Positions 1 to 7,696 of a DNA stretch of 37,231 nucleotides are shown here, piece after piece (within the stretch, counting starts at the first letter, position 1; the number at the start of each line of letters is the position of its first letter). The notes beneath the pieces were generated by a model. The model had not been told where the DNA came from and ran no database searches. It was given only the letters and a program-made list of their open reading frames with translations. Source of the DNA: an uncultured Dysgonomonas sp. (GTDB lineage Bacteria; Bacteroidota; Bacteroidia; Bacteroidales; Dysgonomonadaceae); the NCBI GenBank assembly GCA_937875275.1, contig CALNCC010000159.1:1-37231 (forward strand), in the 5' to 3' direction. Made by a program: the position numbers and the translations under genes.

Positions 1-307
1 CAACCCGTGGGTGGTAGACGAATTGCAAAAAGACGATGTGATAAACAAAGCTTCACTCGTATTCACTACGCCGCACAACGAAGGCAGCCTTTCGCACGTA
101 CTGTCTGTATTTTCGTTTTACAATATAAATTTGACGAAGATTCAGTCGTTGCCGATCATCGGTCGAGAGTGGGAATACCAATTCTATGTGGATGTCAAAT
201 TCTCTGATCACACACGATACAGGCAGTCATTGACGGCAATACGCCCATTGACCAGCGACCTGAAAATCTTAGGGGAATATCCCGAAGGAAGACAGAGTGA
301 AAATTAA
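1..307 (+). CDS. pheA: Prephenate dehydratase, C-terminal part (ACT domain), partial
   Basis: This is the 3' end of a gene cut by the window edge; the open frame runs from base 2 with no start codon and stops at 305-307. About 100 residues are visible. They form an ACT-type regulatory domain: the stretch NEGSLSHVLSVFSFYNINL matches the GALxxxL-type phenylalanine-binding motif of prephenate dehydratases, and KIQSLPI takes the place of the usual ESRP motif. The enzyme converts prephenate to phenylpyruvate in Phe synthesis, and the ACT domain normally binds Phe for feedback inhibition. The catalytic domain lies outside the window. The assignment is supported by the next genes, which are an aminotransferase, a DAHP synthase-chorismate mutase and prephenate dehydrogenase. 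The internal GTG at 11 is not a credible start. Confidence 0.85.
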   Translation, partial: NPWVVDELQKDDVINKASLVFTTPHNEGSLSHVLSVFSFYNINLTKIQSLPIIGREWEYQFYVDVKFSDHTRYRQSLTAIRPLTSDLKILGEYPEGRQSEN

Positions 308-326
308 CAAGTAAGAAGCATAGAAT

Positions 327-1493
327 ATGAAAACTATAATACCGGCAAACCGCCTCAATACAGTAAATGAATACTATTTCTCTATCAAGCTGAAAGAAAT
401 AGCAGACATGAGAGCGCAAGGCAAGAACATAATAAGCCTTGGCATAGGAAGCCCCGATCTACCCCCTTCGAATGAGACCATTGTAGCTCTCTCTACTTCG
501 GCTCAACAGAAAGATGCGCATGGCTATCAGCCACATGTGGGCATCCATCAATTGCGTAAAGCTCTTGCCGATTGGTATAAAGATATATATAACGTAACTC
601 TTGATCCGACAAGTGAGGTGCAACCGCTGATGGGGTCGAAAGAGGGAATTATGTATATCTCTATGGCGTTCCTCAATCCGGGAGACAAAGTGTTGATTCC
701 TAACCCGGGTTGCCCGACATACACATCGGTAAGTCGCCTGATAGGTGCTGAAATCGTAAACTACGACTTGGATGAAGCGAATGATTGGCAACCCGATTTC
801 GAAGCTCTCGAAAAAATGGATTTGTCAGATGTGAAATTGATGTGGGTAAATTATCCTAACATGCCAACCGGAGCGAACGGCTCATTGCCTTTGTTCGAAA
901 AAATAGTGGCTTTCGGAAAAAAACATGGTATTGTGATTGTGCATGACAATCCGTACAGTCTGATATTGAACGAGAAACCATTGAGCATTTTTCAGGTGGA
1001 GGGAGCAAAAGATATTTGCATCGAACTGAACTCGTTGAGCAAATCGCATAATATGCCGGGATGGCGGATGGGGATGGTTTCGTCTAACAAACAATTTATC
1101 CAATGGATATTGAAAGTGTTGACAAACGTTGAGAGCGGCGTTTTTAAAGCGATGCAAGACGCAACGATTGCGGCATTGAGCAACTCGAAAGAGTGGCACA
1201 AGGAACATAATATTTCTATATATGCCGGTCGTCGCCGATATGCCGAAGCTATAATGGACCAATTGGGTTGTGCGTATGATAAGAATCAGGTGGGTATGTT
1301 TCTCTGGGGACGTATTCCCGACTCGTGTGAAAGCAGCGAAGCCCTTGCCGACAAGATATTGTACGATGCCAACGTCTTCTTGACTCCCGGTTTTATTTTT
1401 GGCAGTCGAGGCGAGCGATATGTGCGCATCTCGTTGTGTTGCAATGAAGATATGTTGAAAGAAGCATTAGAAAGAATAAAAAAGATAGGTTAA
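327..1493 (+). CDS. PLP-dependent class I/II aminotransferase (probably aromatic)
   Basis: This 388-residue fold-type I aminotransferase begins 19 bases after pheA. Visible motifs are NYPNMPTGA near residue 175 (the NPxNPTG cofactor and substrate motif), HDNPYS near 206 (the Asp that contacts the pyridine nitrogen), SLSKSHNMPGWRMG with the Schiff-base Lys at 239, and RYVRISL near the C-terminus with the carboxylate-binding Arg. Length and motifs fit the aspartate/LL-diaminopimelate-like aminotransferases of the Bacteroidetes. Lying between prephenate dehydratase and DAHP synthase, it most likely transaminates phenylpyruvate and 4-hydroxyphenylpyruvate, the last steps of Phe and Tyr synthesis. 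The sequence does not exclude other amino acceptors, so substrate specificity is inferred from the neighbours. Confidence 0.88.
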   Translation: MKTIIPANRLNTVNEYYFSIKLKEIADMRAQGKNIISLGIGSPDLPPSNETIVALSTSAQQKDAHGYQPHVGIHQLRKALADWYKDIYNVTLDPTSEVQPLMGSKEGIMYISMAFLNPGDKVLIPNPGCPTYTSVSRLIGAEIVNYDLDEANDWQPDFEALEKMDLSDVKLMWVNYPNMPTGANGSLPLFEKIVAFGKKHGIVIVHDNPYSLILNEKPLSIFQVEGAKDICIELNSLSKSHNMPGWRMGMVSSNKQFIQWILKVLTNVESGVFKAMQDATIAALSNSKEWHKEHNISIYAGRRRYAEAIMDQLGCAYDKNQVGMFLWGRIPDSCESSEALADKILYDANVFLTPGFIFGSRGERYVRISLCCNEDMLKEALERIKKIG

Positions 1494-1496
1494 GCT

Positions 1497-2156
1497 ATGG
1501 AGACTTACGATACATTACTCGAGAAATATGCCGGTGTTGCTTTCGAAAAACAATATAGTTTGGTTGACCTCATTGGCGATAGCGATTGGGGTGTAGATAT
1601 GGAGACCGGACTCATCTCTTTTGGAGACCGACTGAGTGCTCCTATGCAAATACTGGGCACGTACTCTTATGATTCGGCAACATGGCTATGGGCATGGGCA
1701 AACGAAGCGTCGAACATACCTCGGGAGTTGCAGAAAGAGGCGAATTTTCTTCGCGAATTTGGAGAAGATAACAAAGTTGAATTTTTGACAATGGATGAGT
1801 ATAAGATGGAGCCGACGGATGTTCATTCTTTGGGTCTTATCGCTTCGGGAATGTTTGGATCGAGTGCTTATTATGCCGGAGATTACGGAGATGGTATTCT
1901 TCTCGTTACGATAAAAGATGAACGAATAGATGATGTAGCCTATAATGAACAAGCACGCATCTTGAGTGTTTTTCCTGAGATAGCAAGGATATTTGCAGTC
2001 AATCATAAACGCGCATTGAGCAGTTATCTCGAAGCAAAAGAATATGCTGTAACAATGAATAACAATAAGCTATCGGCATGTAAAGCGACAAATTCGATAA
2101 GTGCCGAGTTTGACGATATGGGTAGATTGTTGAACATAAGTGGAGAAATTAAATAA
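1497..2156 (+). CDS. DUF6882-type protein of unknown function
   Basis: This 219-residue soluble protein starts 3 bases after the aminotransferase stop, so it is very probably co-transcribed. The N-terminus (YDTLLEKYAGVAFEKQ, then DWGVDMETGLISFG and ILGTYSYDSATWLWAWAN) resembles my memory of the DUF6882 family, whose hallmark is a W-x-W-A-W-x-N block. I see no signal peptide, no membrane segment and no recognisable catalytic motif. The C-terminus ends in a short polar segment. The family has no established role that I know of, and it is not part of the usual Bacteroides pheA-aminotransferase-aroF-tyrA gene order. It may be a passenger or may have an accessory role; I do not assign a function. 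Confidence 0.75.
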   Translation: METYDTLLEKYAGVAFEKQYSLVDLIGDSDWGVDMETGLISFGDRLSAPMQILGTYSYDSATWLWAWANEASNIPRELQKEANFLREFGEDNKVEFLTMDEYKMEPTDVHSLGLIASGMFGSSAYYAGDYGDGILLVTIKDERIDDVAYNEQARILSVFPEIARIFAVNHKRALSSYLEAKEYAVTMNNNKLSACKATNSISAEFDDMGRLLNISGEIK

Positions 2157-2183
2157 TAATCATATAATAAATTAAATAAAATC

Positions 2184-3245
2184 ATGGAATTAGAATCAAT
2201 CTTATTACCGGGAGTGAACCCGGAACGTCCTTTCTTAATAGCAGGGCCATGTAGTGCAGAGACAGAAGAGCAGGTAATGACAACAGCTCGTTCTTTGGCT
2301 GCTGATGGTGTGAAAATAATGCGCGCCGGAATATGGAAGCCTCGTACAAAACCGGGTGGTTTTGAGGGTGTTGGTAGCGAAGGTCTTCAATGGCTCAAGA
2401 AAGTGAAGAAAGAAACAGGTATGTATGTATCAACAGAAGTTGCTACACAAAAACATGTTTACGAAGCATTGAAATATGGTGTCGATTTACTTTGGATAGG
2501 TGCTCGTACAACAGCAAATCCGTTTGCTGTGCAAGAGATCGCCGAGGCGTTGGAAGGTGTTGATATCCCCGTGTTGGTGAAAAATCCGGTTAATCCCGAC
2601 CTTGAGTTGTGGATCGGAGCATTGGAACGTCTTAGTAAAGTAGGTTTGAAAAGATTAGGAGCAATACATCGTGGATTTAGTTCGTACGACAAAAAAATCT
2701 ATCGCAATCTACCACAGTGGCATATTCCTATCGAACTGAAACGTCGTTACCCTAACTTGCCTATCATTTGCGACCCAAGTCATATCGGAGGACGCAGAGA
2801 TTTGATTCAACCATTGTCTCAGCAAGCTATGGACTTAGGTTTCGAGGGATTGATTATCGAAACGCATTGCGATCCGGATTGTGCGTGGAGTGATGCAAGC
2901 CAGCAAGTAACTCCATCGAGATTGAAAGAGATACTTAGTGCATTGGTTATCCGTGATGCAAAACAAACCACAGAAGACCTGTCAGAGCTACGTTCTCAGA
3001 TAGATGAGATTGACGATCAGTTGCTCGAAATTTTTGCTAAGAGAATGCGCATTTCTCAGGAGATAGGTACATTCAAGAAAGAGCATGACATGACAATCGT
3101 ACAAACTGACCGTTACGATGAAATATTGGCAAAACGTATTTCTCAGGCAGAAGGTATGGGTATGAACCCCGAATTTATGCGTGTTGTTCTTGAGGCTATT
3201 CATGACGAATCGGTAAGAAAACAGATCGACATCTTAAGCAAATAA
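2184..3245 (+). CDS. aroF: Bifunctional DAHP synthase / chorismate mutase (AroQ)
   Basis: This 353-residue fusion covers the first step of the shikimate pathway and the first step after chorismate towards Phe and Tyr. Residues 1-255 form a DAHP synthase of the AroF/KDO8P-synthase-like class: AGPCSAE holds metal ligand Cys23, CDPSH holds His200, IIETH holds Glu226, and WSDAS holds Asp237. KPRTKPGGFEG at 52-62 is the phosphoenolpyruvate/phosphate-binding segment. Residues 263-353 form an AroQ chorismate mutase with the full catalytic set Arg270, Arg287, Lys298 and Gln347, numbered by alignment to the E. coli mutase residues Arg11, Arg28, Lys39 and Gln88. In such fusions the mutase domain often also mediates feedback control by prephenate. 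Lys298 contrasts with the AroQ-like gene at 28427-28741, which lacks it. Confidence 0.94.
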   Translation: MELESILLPGVNPERPFLIAGPCSAETEEQVMTTARSLAADGVKIMRAGIWKPRTKPGGFEGVGSEGLQWLKKVKKETGMYVSTEVATQKHVYEALKYGVDLLWIGARTTANPFAVQEIAEALEGVDIPVLVKNPVNPDLELWIGALERLSKVGLKRLGAIHRGFSSYDKKIYRNLPQWHIPIELKRRYPNLPIICDPSHIGGRRDLIQPLSQQAMDLGFEGLIIETHCDPDCAWSDASQQVTPSRLKEILSALVIRDAKQTTEDLSELRSQIDEIDDQLLEIFAKRMRISQEIGTFKKEHDMTIVQTDRYDEILAKRISQAEGMGMNPEFMRVVLEAIHDESVRKQIDILSK

Positions 3246-3249
3246 AGAG

Positions 3250-3660
3250 GTGGAACGTAAATATATTTTCAAGAGGACGATGTTTGTCGCAGTGCAATCG
3301 GTATTGCTTATACTTTATATTGCCTTGGCAGCATTCGTCCTTCAGTATGAAATAGCTGTTCGGACAGTTGTGTTGTTGTCTATCGTTTTTGGTATTACTA
3401 TTACCTTGCTCGGGCGAGGAATAAAGGGGATGCCGTTCATAGTCAAAGACAATGGCTTTGAGATGTTCAGTCAATTTGTCGGAATAAGGAAGATAGATAG
3501 TATAGATATTGGCGAGAATGAAATTGTTATTGTAGTCAAGAAAGGTACATTCTTGTTAGGCAATAAGTTGAAGATGCGTAAACAAAAAATGAAGAATCCT
3601 CAAATGTGGGAATTGCTTGTTGAGGATATGAAAAGTTTGCAGGAAAAGGTAATATTATAA
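3250..3660 (+). CDS. Small membrane protein, PH-like (STM3941-type)
   Basis: This 136-residue protein has a basic N-terminus (ERKYIFKR), then two hydrophobic helices at about residues 12-32 and 36-55, followed by a soluble domain of about 80 residues rich in short beta-like segments (IDSIDIGENEIVIVV, KGTFLLGNKLKMRK). This architecture resembles the STM3941/bacterial PH-like membrane proteins of the Bacteroidetes; no enzymatic motif is seen. The start used here is GTG at 3250, four bases after the aroF stop. An alternative ATG at 3280 has AAGAGG just upstream and would drop the basic leader that normally flanks such a helix. It lies between aroF and tyrA and is probably co-transcribed with them, but nothing links it to aromatic synthesis. 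Confidence 0.7.
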   Translation: MERKYIFKRTMFVAVQSVLLILYIALAAFVLQYEIAVRTVVLLSIVFGITITLLGRGIKGMPFIVKDNGFEMFSQFVGIRKIDSIDIGENEIVIVVKKGTFLLGNKLKMRKQKMKNPQMWELLVEDMKSLQEKVIL

Positions 3661-3713
3661 TCCGTCCTTTTTTCGTGAGTACGACATAAAATTAAGAAGA
3701 AATAGTAAGACAA

Positions 3714-4496
3714 ATGAAAATATTAATATTAGGAGCCGGAAAAATGGGGTCGTTCTTTGCCGATGTGCTTAGTTTCGATCATGAGTTGGCGGTTTTCGAT
3801 ACCGATCCGCAAAAGCTTCGCTTCACTTATAATACGGTCAGGATGAGTAATCCGGAAGAGATCCGTGATTTTGATCCCGATTTGGTTATTAATGCCGTAA
3901 CGGTAAAATATACTATTGAGGCGTTCAAGACTGTAATACCTTATCTTCGCAAAGATTGTATTATTTCGGATATTGCATCCGTGAAGACCGGCTTGGAGGC
4001 TTTCTATCAAAGCGTAGATCAGCCGTTTGCCTCGTCTCATCCGATGTTTGGACCCACCTTTGCCGATTTGCGTAATCTGAGTACGCAGAGTGCGATAGTT
4101 ATATCCGAATCCAGTCCGAAAGGGAAGCAATTTTTTCTCGACTTGTACAACAGCCTGCATTTGCGAGTGTTTGAATACTCGTTCGAGGAGCATGACGAAA
4201 CAATAGCATACTCGTTGTCCATCCCGTTTGCCTCTACTCTGGTGTTTACATCCGTAATGAAGCATCAGGAAGCTCCGGGTACGACATTCAAAAAACATAT
4301 GGATATTGCTAAAGGACTGTTGTCGGAAGACGATTATTTGCTTACAGAGATTCTGTTCAATCCCTATACACCTAAGCAAATAGAAGGCATAAGAAAGGAA
4401 TTGAAGAATCTGTTAGATATCGTAGAACGGAAAGATAGTGCTGATATGCTGCGTTTCCTTACCAAGGCACGAGAAAATATAGCAGAGAAAAATTAG
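3714..4496 (+). CDS. tyrA: Prephenate dehydrogenase
   Basis: This 260-residue NAD(P)-dependent enzyme oxidatively decarboxylates prephenate to 4-hydroxyphenylpyruvate for tyrosine synthesis. The N-terminal Rossmann fold shows LILGAGKMGSFFADVLS, with Asp at the end of strand two (FDTDP). SHPMFGPTF at about residues 105-113 carries the His expected in the active site. The C-terminal helical half follows the dimerisation domain of the family. The protein has no ACT or mutase extension, in line with the separate AroF-AroQ fusion upstream. It is 53 bases downstream of the membrane-protein gene and probably ends the operon. Its stop codon is only two bases from the stop of the convergent gene at 4499-5002, leaving no room for a separate terminator. 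Confidence 0.92.
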   Translation: MKILILGAGKMGSFFADVLSFDHELAVFDTDPQKLRFTYNTVRMSNPEEIRDFDPDLVINAVTVKYTIEAFKTVIPYLRKDCIISDIASVKTGLEAFYQSVDQPFASSHPMFGPTFADLRNLSTQSAIVISESSPKGKQFFLDLYNSLHLRVFEYSFEEHDETIAYSLSIPFASTLVFTSVMKHQEAPGTTFKKHMDIAKGLLSEDDYLLTEILFNPYTPKQIEGIRKELKNLLDIVERKDSADMLRFLTKARENIAEKN

Positions 4497-4498
4497 AT

Positions 4499-5002
4499 TT
4501 AGAATATGCTGCCATCTTTATAACCCGGCGATCGTGGATTTTGAGCACCGAAAGCTTTTGTAGACATGCTCTCGATTTCGACTTTCCAGACCAAGACATT
4601 TCTGACGGCAGGATCAGAGTACGTAAAAGCCTTTTCGGTATATTGTTTCATAATAATATCGAGGGCTTTTACTTTTTCCTCGAAGTTTTCTTCGAATACG
4701 ACCTTTCCTCTGCACATCATGCTGAACCCCTTCATCCGATAACTGCAAGCCACGTTTTCGTGTTGGTAGGCGAGGGTAGGGGCGGATGTGAAGAGAATGC
4801 ATACATCCGGCTTAGCCATTAATGCTCGCACATGGCTGCCTTCTGGTGCCGAATGGAGATAGATAGTATCGTCCTGATATCCGAAGTTCATCGGCAGAAC
4901 ATATGGCAGGTTATTTTCGTCTATCATAGATACGTAGCAAACTTTGCTGCTTGCTACGATATCTTCTATTATATGTCTTTCTTCTATGCTGATTGTTATC
5001 AT
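4499..5002 (-). CDS. Pyridoxamine-phosphate-oxidase-fold flavoprotein, NimA-like
   Basis: This 167-residue protein has the split-barrel FMN-binding fold. The N-terminal segment (VCYVSMIDENNLPYVLPMNFGYQDDTIYLHSAPEGSHVRAL) is typical of the NimA/PPOX-like family, and the central VACSYRMKGFSMMCRGKVVF corresponds to the second barrel half. Members bind flavin or heme; in Bacteroides some Nim proteins confer nitroimidazole resistance, but many relatives are chromosomal and uncharacterised, so resistance should not be assumed. I chose ATG at 5002. The longer frame needs a GTG at 5023, which would lie inside a likely promoter element (TAATCTTTG), making that start improbable. It converges on tyrA and is downstream of the Crp/Fnr regulator gene on the same strand. 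Confidence 0.8.
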   Translation of the reverse strand: MITISIEERHIIEDIVASSKVCYVSMIDENNLPYVLPMNFGYQDDTIYLHSAPEGSHVRALMAKPDVCILFTSAPTLAYQHENVACSYRMKGFSMMCRGKVVFEENFEEKVKALDIIMKQYTEKAFTYSDPAVRNVLVWKVEIESMSTKAFGAQNPRSPGYKDGSIF

Positions 5003-5081
5003 GAGTGTATTTTTTATCCGCACAAAGATTAAGCGGTTTGTTTCAAATATTTAGAGACTAAATTTATTACATAGTATTTTC

Positions 5082-5174
5082 AGCCTGTTTCGCCATAAAT
5101 TCGGCTCTTCTTCTAAAATCATAGTTCCTCTTTTGCTCAAATAGCCCGCTATCATCGCAAAATTCAAACAGGCT
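5082..5174. repeat. Inverted-repeat-bounded intergenic element with remnant-like reading frames
   Basis: The segment is bounded by AGCCTGTTT (5082-5090) and its exact reverse complement AAACAGGCT (5166-5174). On the minus strand two overlapping frames read through it. One gives a short peptide ending in RRRAEFMAKQAENTM-stop; the other ends in EPNLWRNRLKILCNKFSL-stop. Neither has a convincing start or length, yet both look protein-like. The pattern could be a small dispersed repeat, the end of a decayed insertion sequence, or a structured 3' untranslated region of the regulator gene. Only one copy occurs in this window. Confidence 0.4.
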
Positions 5175-5207
5175 TTTAGTGAAATTCCGGAGAATTAACT
5201 AACGTTT

Positions 5208-5882
5208 TCAAAATCGAATCAATTGTACAAGTTTGTTCTTGTCTCTTATTTCAATTCGTTTTTTCTCAACCTCTATCAACCCATCCTGCTGCATATTGGT
5301 CAGTTCCCGCTCCAACGATTGGCGGGATACGCCGAAATATTCAGCTAAAGCGGTTTTTGTTCTATCTAATTCTATCACCGCACTATTCATGTTCGTAGCC
5401 AGATCGAGCATATACATTGCCAGCTTCTGCCTGATGGTTCGGAACGACATGAAGTGTAATTTCCGGCTCAATCTGCTTGCGAAAATTGCCGATATATCGA
5501 GATAGTTTCTTAAAATAGATTCATTCATTCCCAACATCTTCAGTACCGATTGTTTGGGAATAATAAGTGTTTCGATATTCTCCAAAGCTGTGATCTGAAC
5601 AGGAAAAGTATTTTCGTTACCAAAAAGAAATAATATAGCCAGCGGATTGGGGGCATGAATATCCTCCACCTTCACCACCCTTCCCGAAGGGTCGCTCATT
5701 TCGCCTTTCACACTCCCCGATAGCAAGAATATCAGGCGATTGCAGGCCTCACCCTCGAATGCCAATATATTGCCTTTCTTGAAGTGGGTTTCCACAATTC
5801 TCAATTCTGAAAAAATGTACGCCAGCTCTTCTGCTCCGACAGAACGGAATAAGGGTGTTTTAACTAAAGCTTCTATATCCAT
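5208..5882 (-). CDS. Crp/Fnr-family transcriptional regulator, probable HcpR
   Basis: This 224-residue regulator has an N-terminal cyclic-nucleotide-binding-like beta-barrel (residues 15-125, including KKGNILAFEGEACNRLIFLLSGSVKG), a dimerisation helix, and a C-terminal winged helix-turn-helix containing TALAEYFGVSRQSLERELTNM. No four-cysteine Fnr iron-sulfur motif is visible. In HcpR relatives, including the one in Porphyromonas, the sensor domain is reported to use heme for nitric oxide sensing. The gene is divergent from hcp, the classical HcpR target, which supports naming it HcpR by context. I start at ATG 5882; the frame stays open to 5963, but that region contains promoter elements. A palindrome at 5926-5941 overlaps its likely -33 box, which suggests autoregulation. 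Confidence 0.82.
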   Translation of the reverse strand: MDIEALVKTPLFRSVGAEELAYIFSELRIVETHFKKGNILAFEGEACNRLIFLLSGSVKGEMSDPSGRVVKVEDIHAPNPLAILFLFGNENTFPVQITALENIETLIIPKQSVLKMLGMNESILRNYLDISAIFASRLSRKLHFMSFRTIRQKLAMYMLDLATNMNSAVIELDRTKTALAEYFGVSRQSLERELTNMQQDGLIEVEKKRIEIRDKNKLVQLIRF

Positions 5883-5901
5883 CTTGTTGCTTCTGAAAAA
5901 A

Positions 5902-5934
5902 CAAATATACAAATTTATTTTACACTGTAACAAA
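5902..5934 (-). promoter_or_regulatory. Promoter of the Crp/Fnr regulator gene
   Basis: Read on the minus strand, TATATTTG (5902-5909) matches the Bacteroidetes -7 consensus TAnnTTTG. A TTTG lies 21 bases upstream (5931-5934) at the -33 position. That TTTG is inside the palindrome at 5926-5941, so a bound regulator would block the -33 contact. The start of transcription is predicted near 5898. Confidence 0.6.
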
Positions 5935-5941
5935 TGTGACA
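5926..5941. promoter_or_regulatory. Candidate HcpR operator between divergent promoters
   Basis: TGTAACAAATGTGACA is an imperfect palindrome (12 of 16 positions symmetric) with the TGTnAC...GTnACA form common to Crp/Fnr-family operators. Its centre is about 41 bases upstream of the predicted hcp start site, the position of a class II activator site. It also covers the -33 box of the regulator gene. One bound dimer could therefore activate hcp and repress its own gene. This is inferred from position and symmetry. Confidence 0.6.
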
Positions 5942-5962
5942 TTTTTTTGATAGATAGGGGCA

Positions 5963-5970
5963 TACATTTG
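5963..5970 (+). promoter_or_regulatory. -7 box of the hcp promoter
   Basis: TACATTTG matches TAnnTTTG. There is no TTTG at the standard -33 distance; the palindrome 5926-5941 is just upstream instead. An activator-dependent promoter would look like this. The predicted start is near 5974, giving an A-rich 5' leader of about 50 bases before the hcp ATG. Confidence 0.6.
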
Positions 5971-6024
5971 CATCAAGTGAAAATTGGAAAAGAAAAAATA
6001 TAAACCTCAAAAAAAATAATTATC

Positions 6025-7665
6025 ATGAACATGTTTTGTTATCAATGTCAGGAAACAGCTAAAGGAACAGGGTGTGCTGTGGTGGGTGTATGCGGAAAAA
6101 CTCCGGAAGTGTCGAATATGCAAGACCTGCTCTTGTTTGTTGCAAGGGGTGTCGCCGTATATAACGATGAATTGAGAAAACAGAACAAAGCGTCGGATGT
6201 AGCGGATAAATACATCGTCGATGCTATGTTTATCAGTATAACCAACGCCAACTTTGACTACGAGGCTATCAAAAGAAAAGTAAAAGAAGGATTGGTTCTG
6301 AAATCCGATTTAGCCTCTAAATTAGGGGAAACAACAATGATGTTTCCCGACGAATGTACGTGGAATGGTGCTGAATCGGAATATGCAACAAAAGCTCTTG
6401 AAGTGGGTGTGTTAAGAACCAAAGACGAAGATATTCGTTCATTAAAAGAATTGGTACACTATGGATTGAAAGGAATGGCGGCTTACGCTGAGCATGCCTA
6501 CAACCTCGACAAAACAGATGGTGAGATATTCTCCTTTATGCAACGAGCGCTTGTTGAAATTACACGGGAAGACGTTTCTGTTGATGAGTTGGTTGGCTTA
6601 GCTCTCGAAACGGGAAAATACGGTGTTCAGGCAATGGCGTTGCTTGATGCGGCAAATACCGGACGATTTGGAAACCCCGAAATCACACAGGTCAACATCG
6701 GTGTGGGCAAGAATCCGGGCATCCTGATCAGCGGACACGATTTGCGAGACATTGAAGAACTGTTGCAACAAACCGAAGGAACAGGTATAGACGTATATAC
6801 ACATAGCGAAATGCTTCCGGCACACTACTATCCGCACCTGAAAAAGCACAAACATTTAGTTGGTAACTTTGGTGGAGCGTGGTGGCAACAAAAAGAAGAT
6901 TTCGAGGCCTTCAACGGACCTGTCCTATTCACTACAAACTGCATCGTTCCCCCGTCTAAAAACGCCAGCTATCGCAATCGCATCTTCACGACAGGTGCAG
7001 CCGGATTGGATGGAGCAAAACATATAGCCGAACGTCGGAACGGACAACAAAAAGATTTCTCAGAAATTATAGAAATGGCAAAACAATGTCAGGCTCCGCG
7101 TGAGATTGAAAGCGGAAGCATTGTCGGCGGATTTGCTCATGCACAGGTGTTGGCATTGGCTGATAAGGTGGTAGATGCTGTTAAATCGGGAGCGATTAAA
7201 AAATTCTTTGTCATGGCTGGTTGCGATGGGCGCATGAAGAGCCGAAGCTACTACACCGACTTTGCCGAAGCTCTACCCAATGATACCGTGATACTTACGG
7301 CAGGATGTGCCAAGTATCGTTACAATAAATTGCCATTGGGTGATATAGGAGGCATTCCTCGCGTGTTGGACGCAGGGCAGTGTAACGACAGCTACTCGTT
7401 AGCGGTAATTGCTCTGAAACTGAAAGAAGTCTTCGGCTTGGACGACATCAATCAGTTGCCTATTGCCTTCAATATAGCTTGGTATGAACAAAAAGCCGTG
7501 ATCGTGTTATTGGCTCTGTTACACTTGGGTGTTAAGAACATCCATTTAGGACCAACACTACCCGGATTCCTTTCGCCGAATGTTGCGAAAGTTTTAGTCG
7601 AAAACTTTGGTATAGGCGGAATTTCGACTGTGGAAAAAGATATTGAAATGTTTTTAGCGAGTTAA
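6025..7665 (+). CDS. hcp: Hybrid-cluster protein (hydroxylamine reductase / NO detoxification)
   Basis: This 546-residue protein has the N-terminal cubane-cluster motif Cys5-x2-Cys8-x8-Cys17-x5-Cys23, the spacing found in Hcp of strict anaerobes such as Desulfovibrio. Hybrid-cluster ligands are visible further on: SGHDLRDIEE (His), YTHSEMLPAHYYP, FTTNCIVPP (Cys), LTAGCAKYRYN (Cys), LDAGQCNDSYS (Cys) and AWYEQKAV (Glu). Hcp was first described as a hydroxylamine reductase; in E. coli it has been shown to be a nitric oxide reductase that protects against nitrosative stress. The protein is cytoplasmic. It opens an operon with the cupin, DUF438 and DUF1858 genes, has its own promoter and is probably controlled by the divergent Crp/Fnr regulator. 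Start codons at residues 1 and 3 (MNM) are equivalent for function. Confidence 0.96.
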   Translation: MNMFCYQCQETAKGTGCAVVGVCGKTPEVSNMQDLLLFVARGVAVYNDELRKQNKASDVADKYIVDAMFISITNANFDYEAIKRKVKEGLVLKSDLASKLGETTMMFPDECTWNGAESEYATKALEVGVLRTKDEDIRSLKELVHYGLKGMAAYAEHAYNLDKTDGEIFSFMQRALVEITREDVSVDELVGLALETGKYGVQAMALLDAANTGRFGNPEITQVNIGVGKNPGILISGHDLRDIEELLQQTEGTGIDVYTHSEMLPAHYYPHLKKHKHLVGNFGGAWWQQKEDFEAFNGPVLFTTNCIVPPSKNASYRNRIFTTGAAGLDGAKHIAERRNGQQKDFSEIIEMAKQCQAPREIESGSIVGGFAHAQVLALADKVVDAVKSGAIKKFFVMAGCDGRMKSRSYYTDFAEALPNDTVILTAGCAKYRYNKLPLGDIGGIPRVLDAGQCNDSYSLAVIALKLKEVFGLDDINQLPIAFNIAWYEQKAVIVLLALLHLGVKNIHLGPTLPGFLSPNVAKVLVENFGIGGISTVEKDIEMFLAS

Positions 7666-7696
7666 AGAAACTCGACATATTATCTAATTTATATTA

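Noticed and set aside
3729..4379. 216-codon frame on the minus strand
   Set aside because: It is antisense to tyrA, has no recognisable domain and is explained by codon bias.
5003..5023. GTG start seven codons upstream for the Nim-like gene
   Set aside because: It falls in a likely promoter element (TAATCTTTG), and the ATG at 5002 gives the normal family N-terminus.
5883..5963. N-terminal extension of the Crp/Fnr regulator
   Set aside because: The extra 27 codons cover promoter boxes and the palindrome; the family N-terminus fits ATG 5882.
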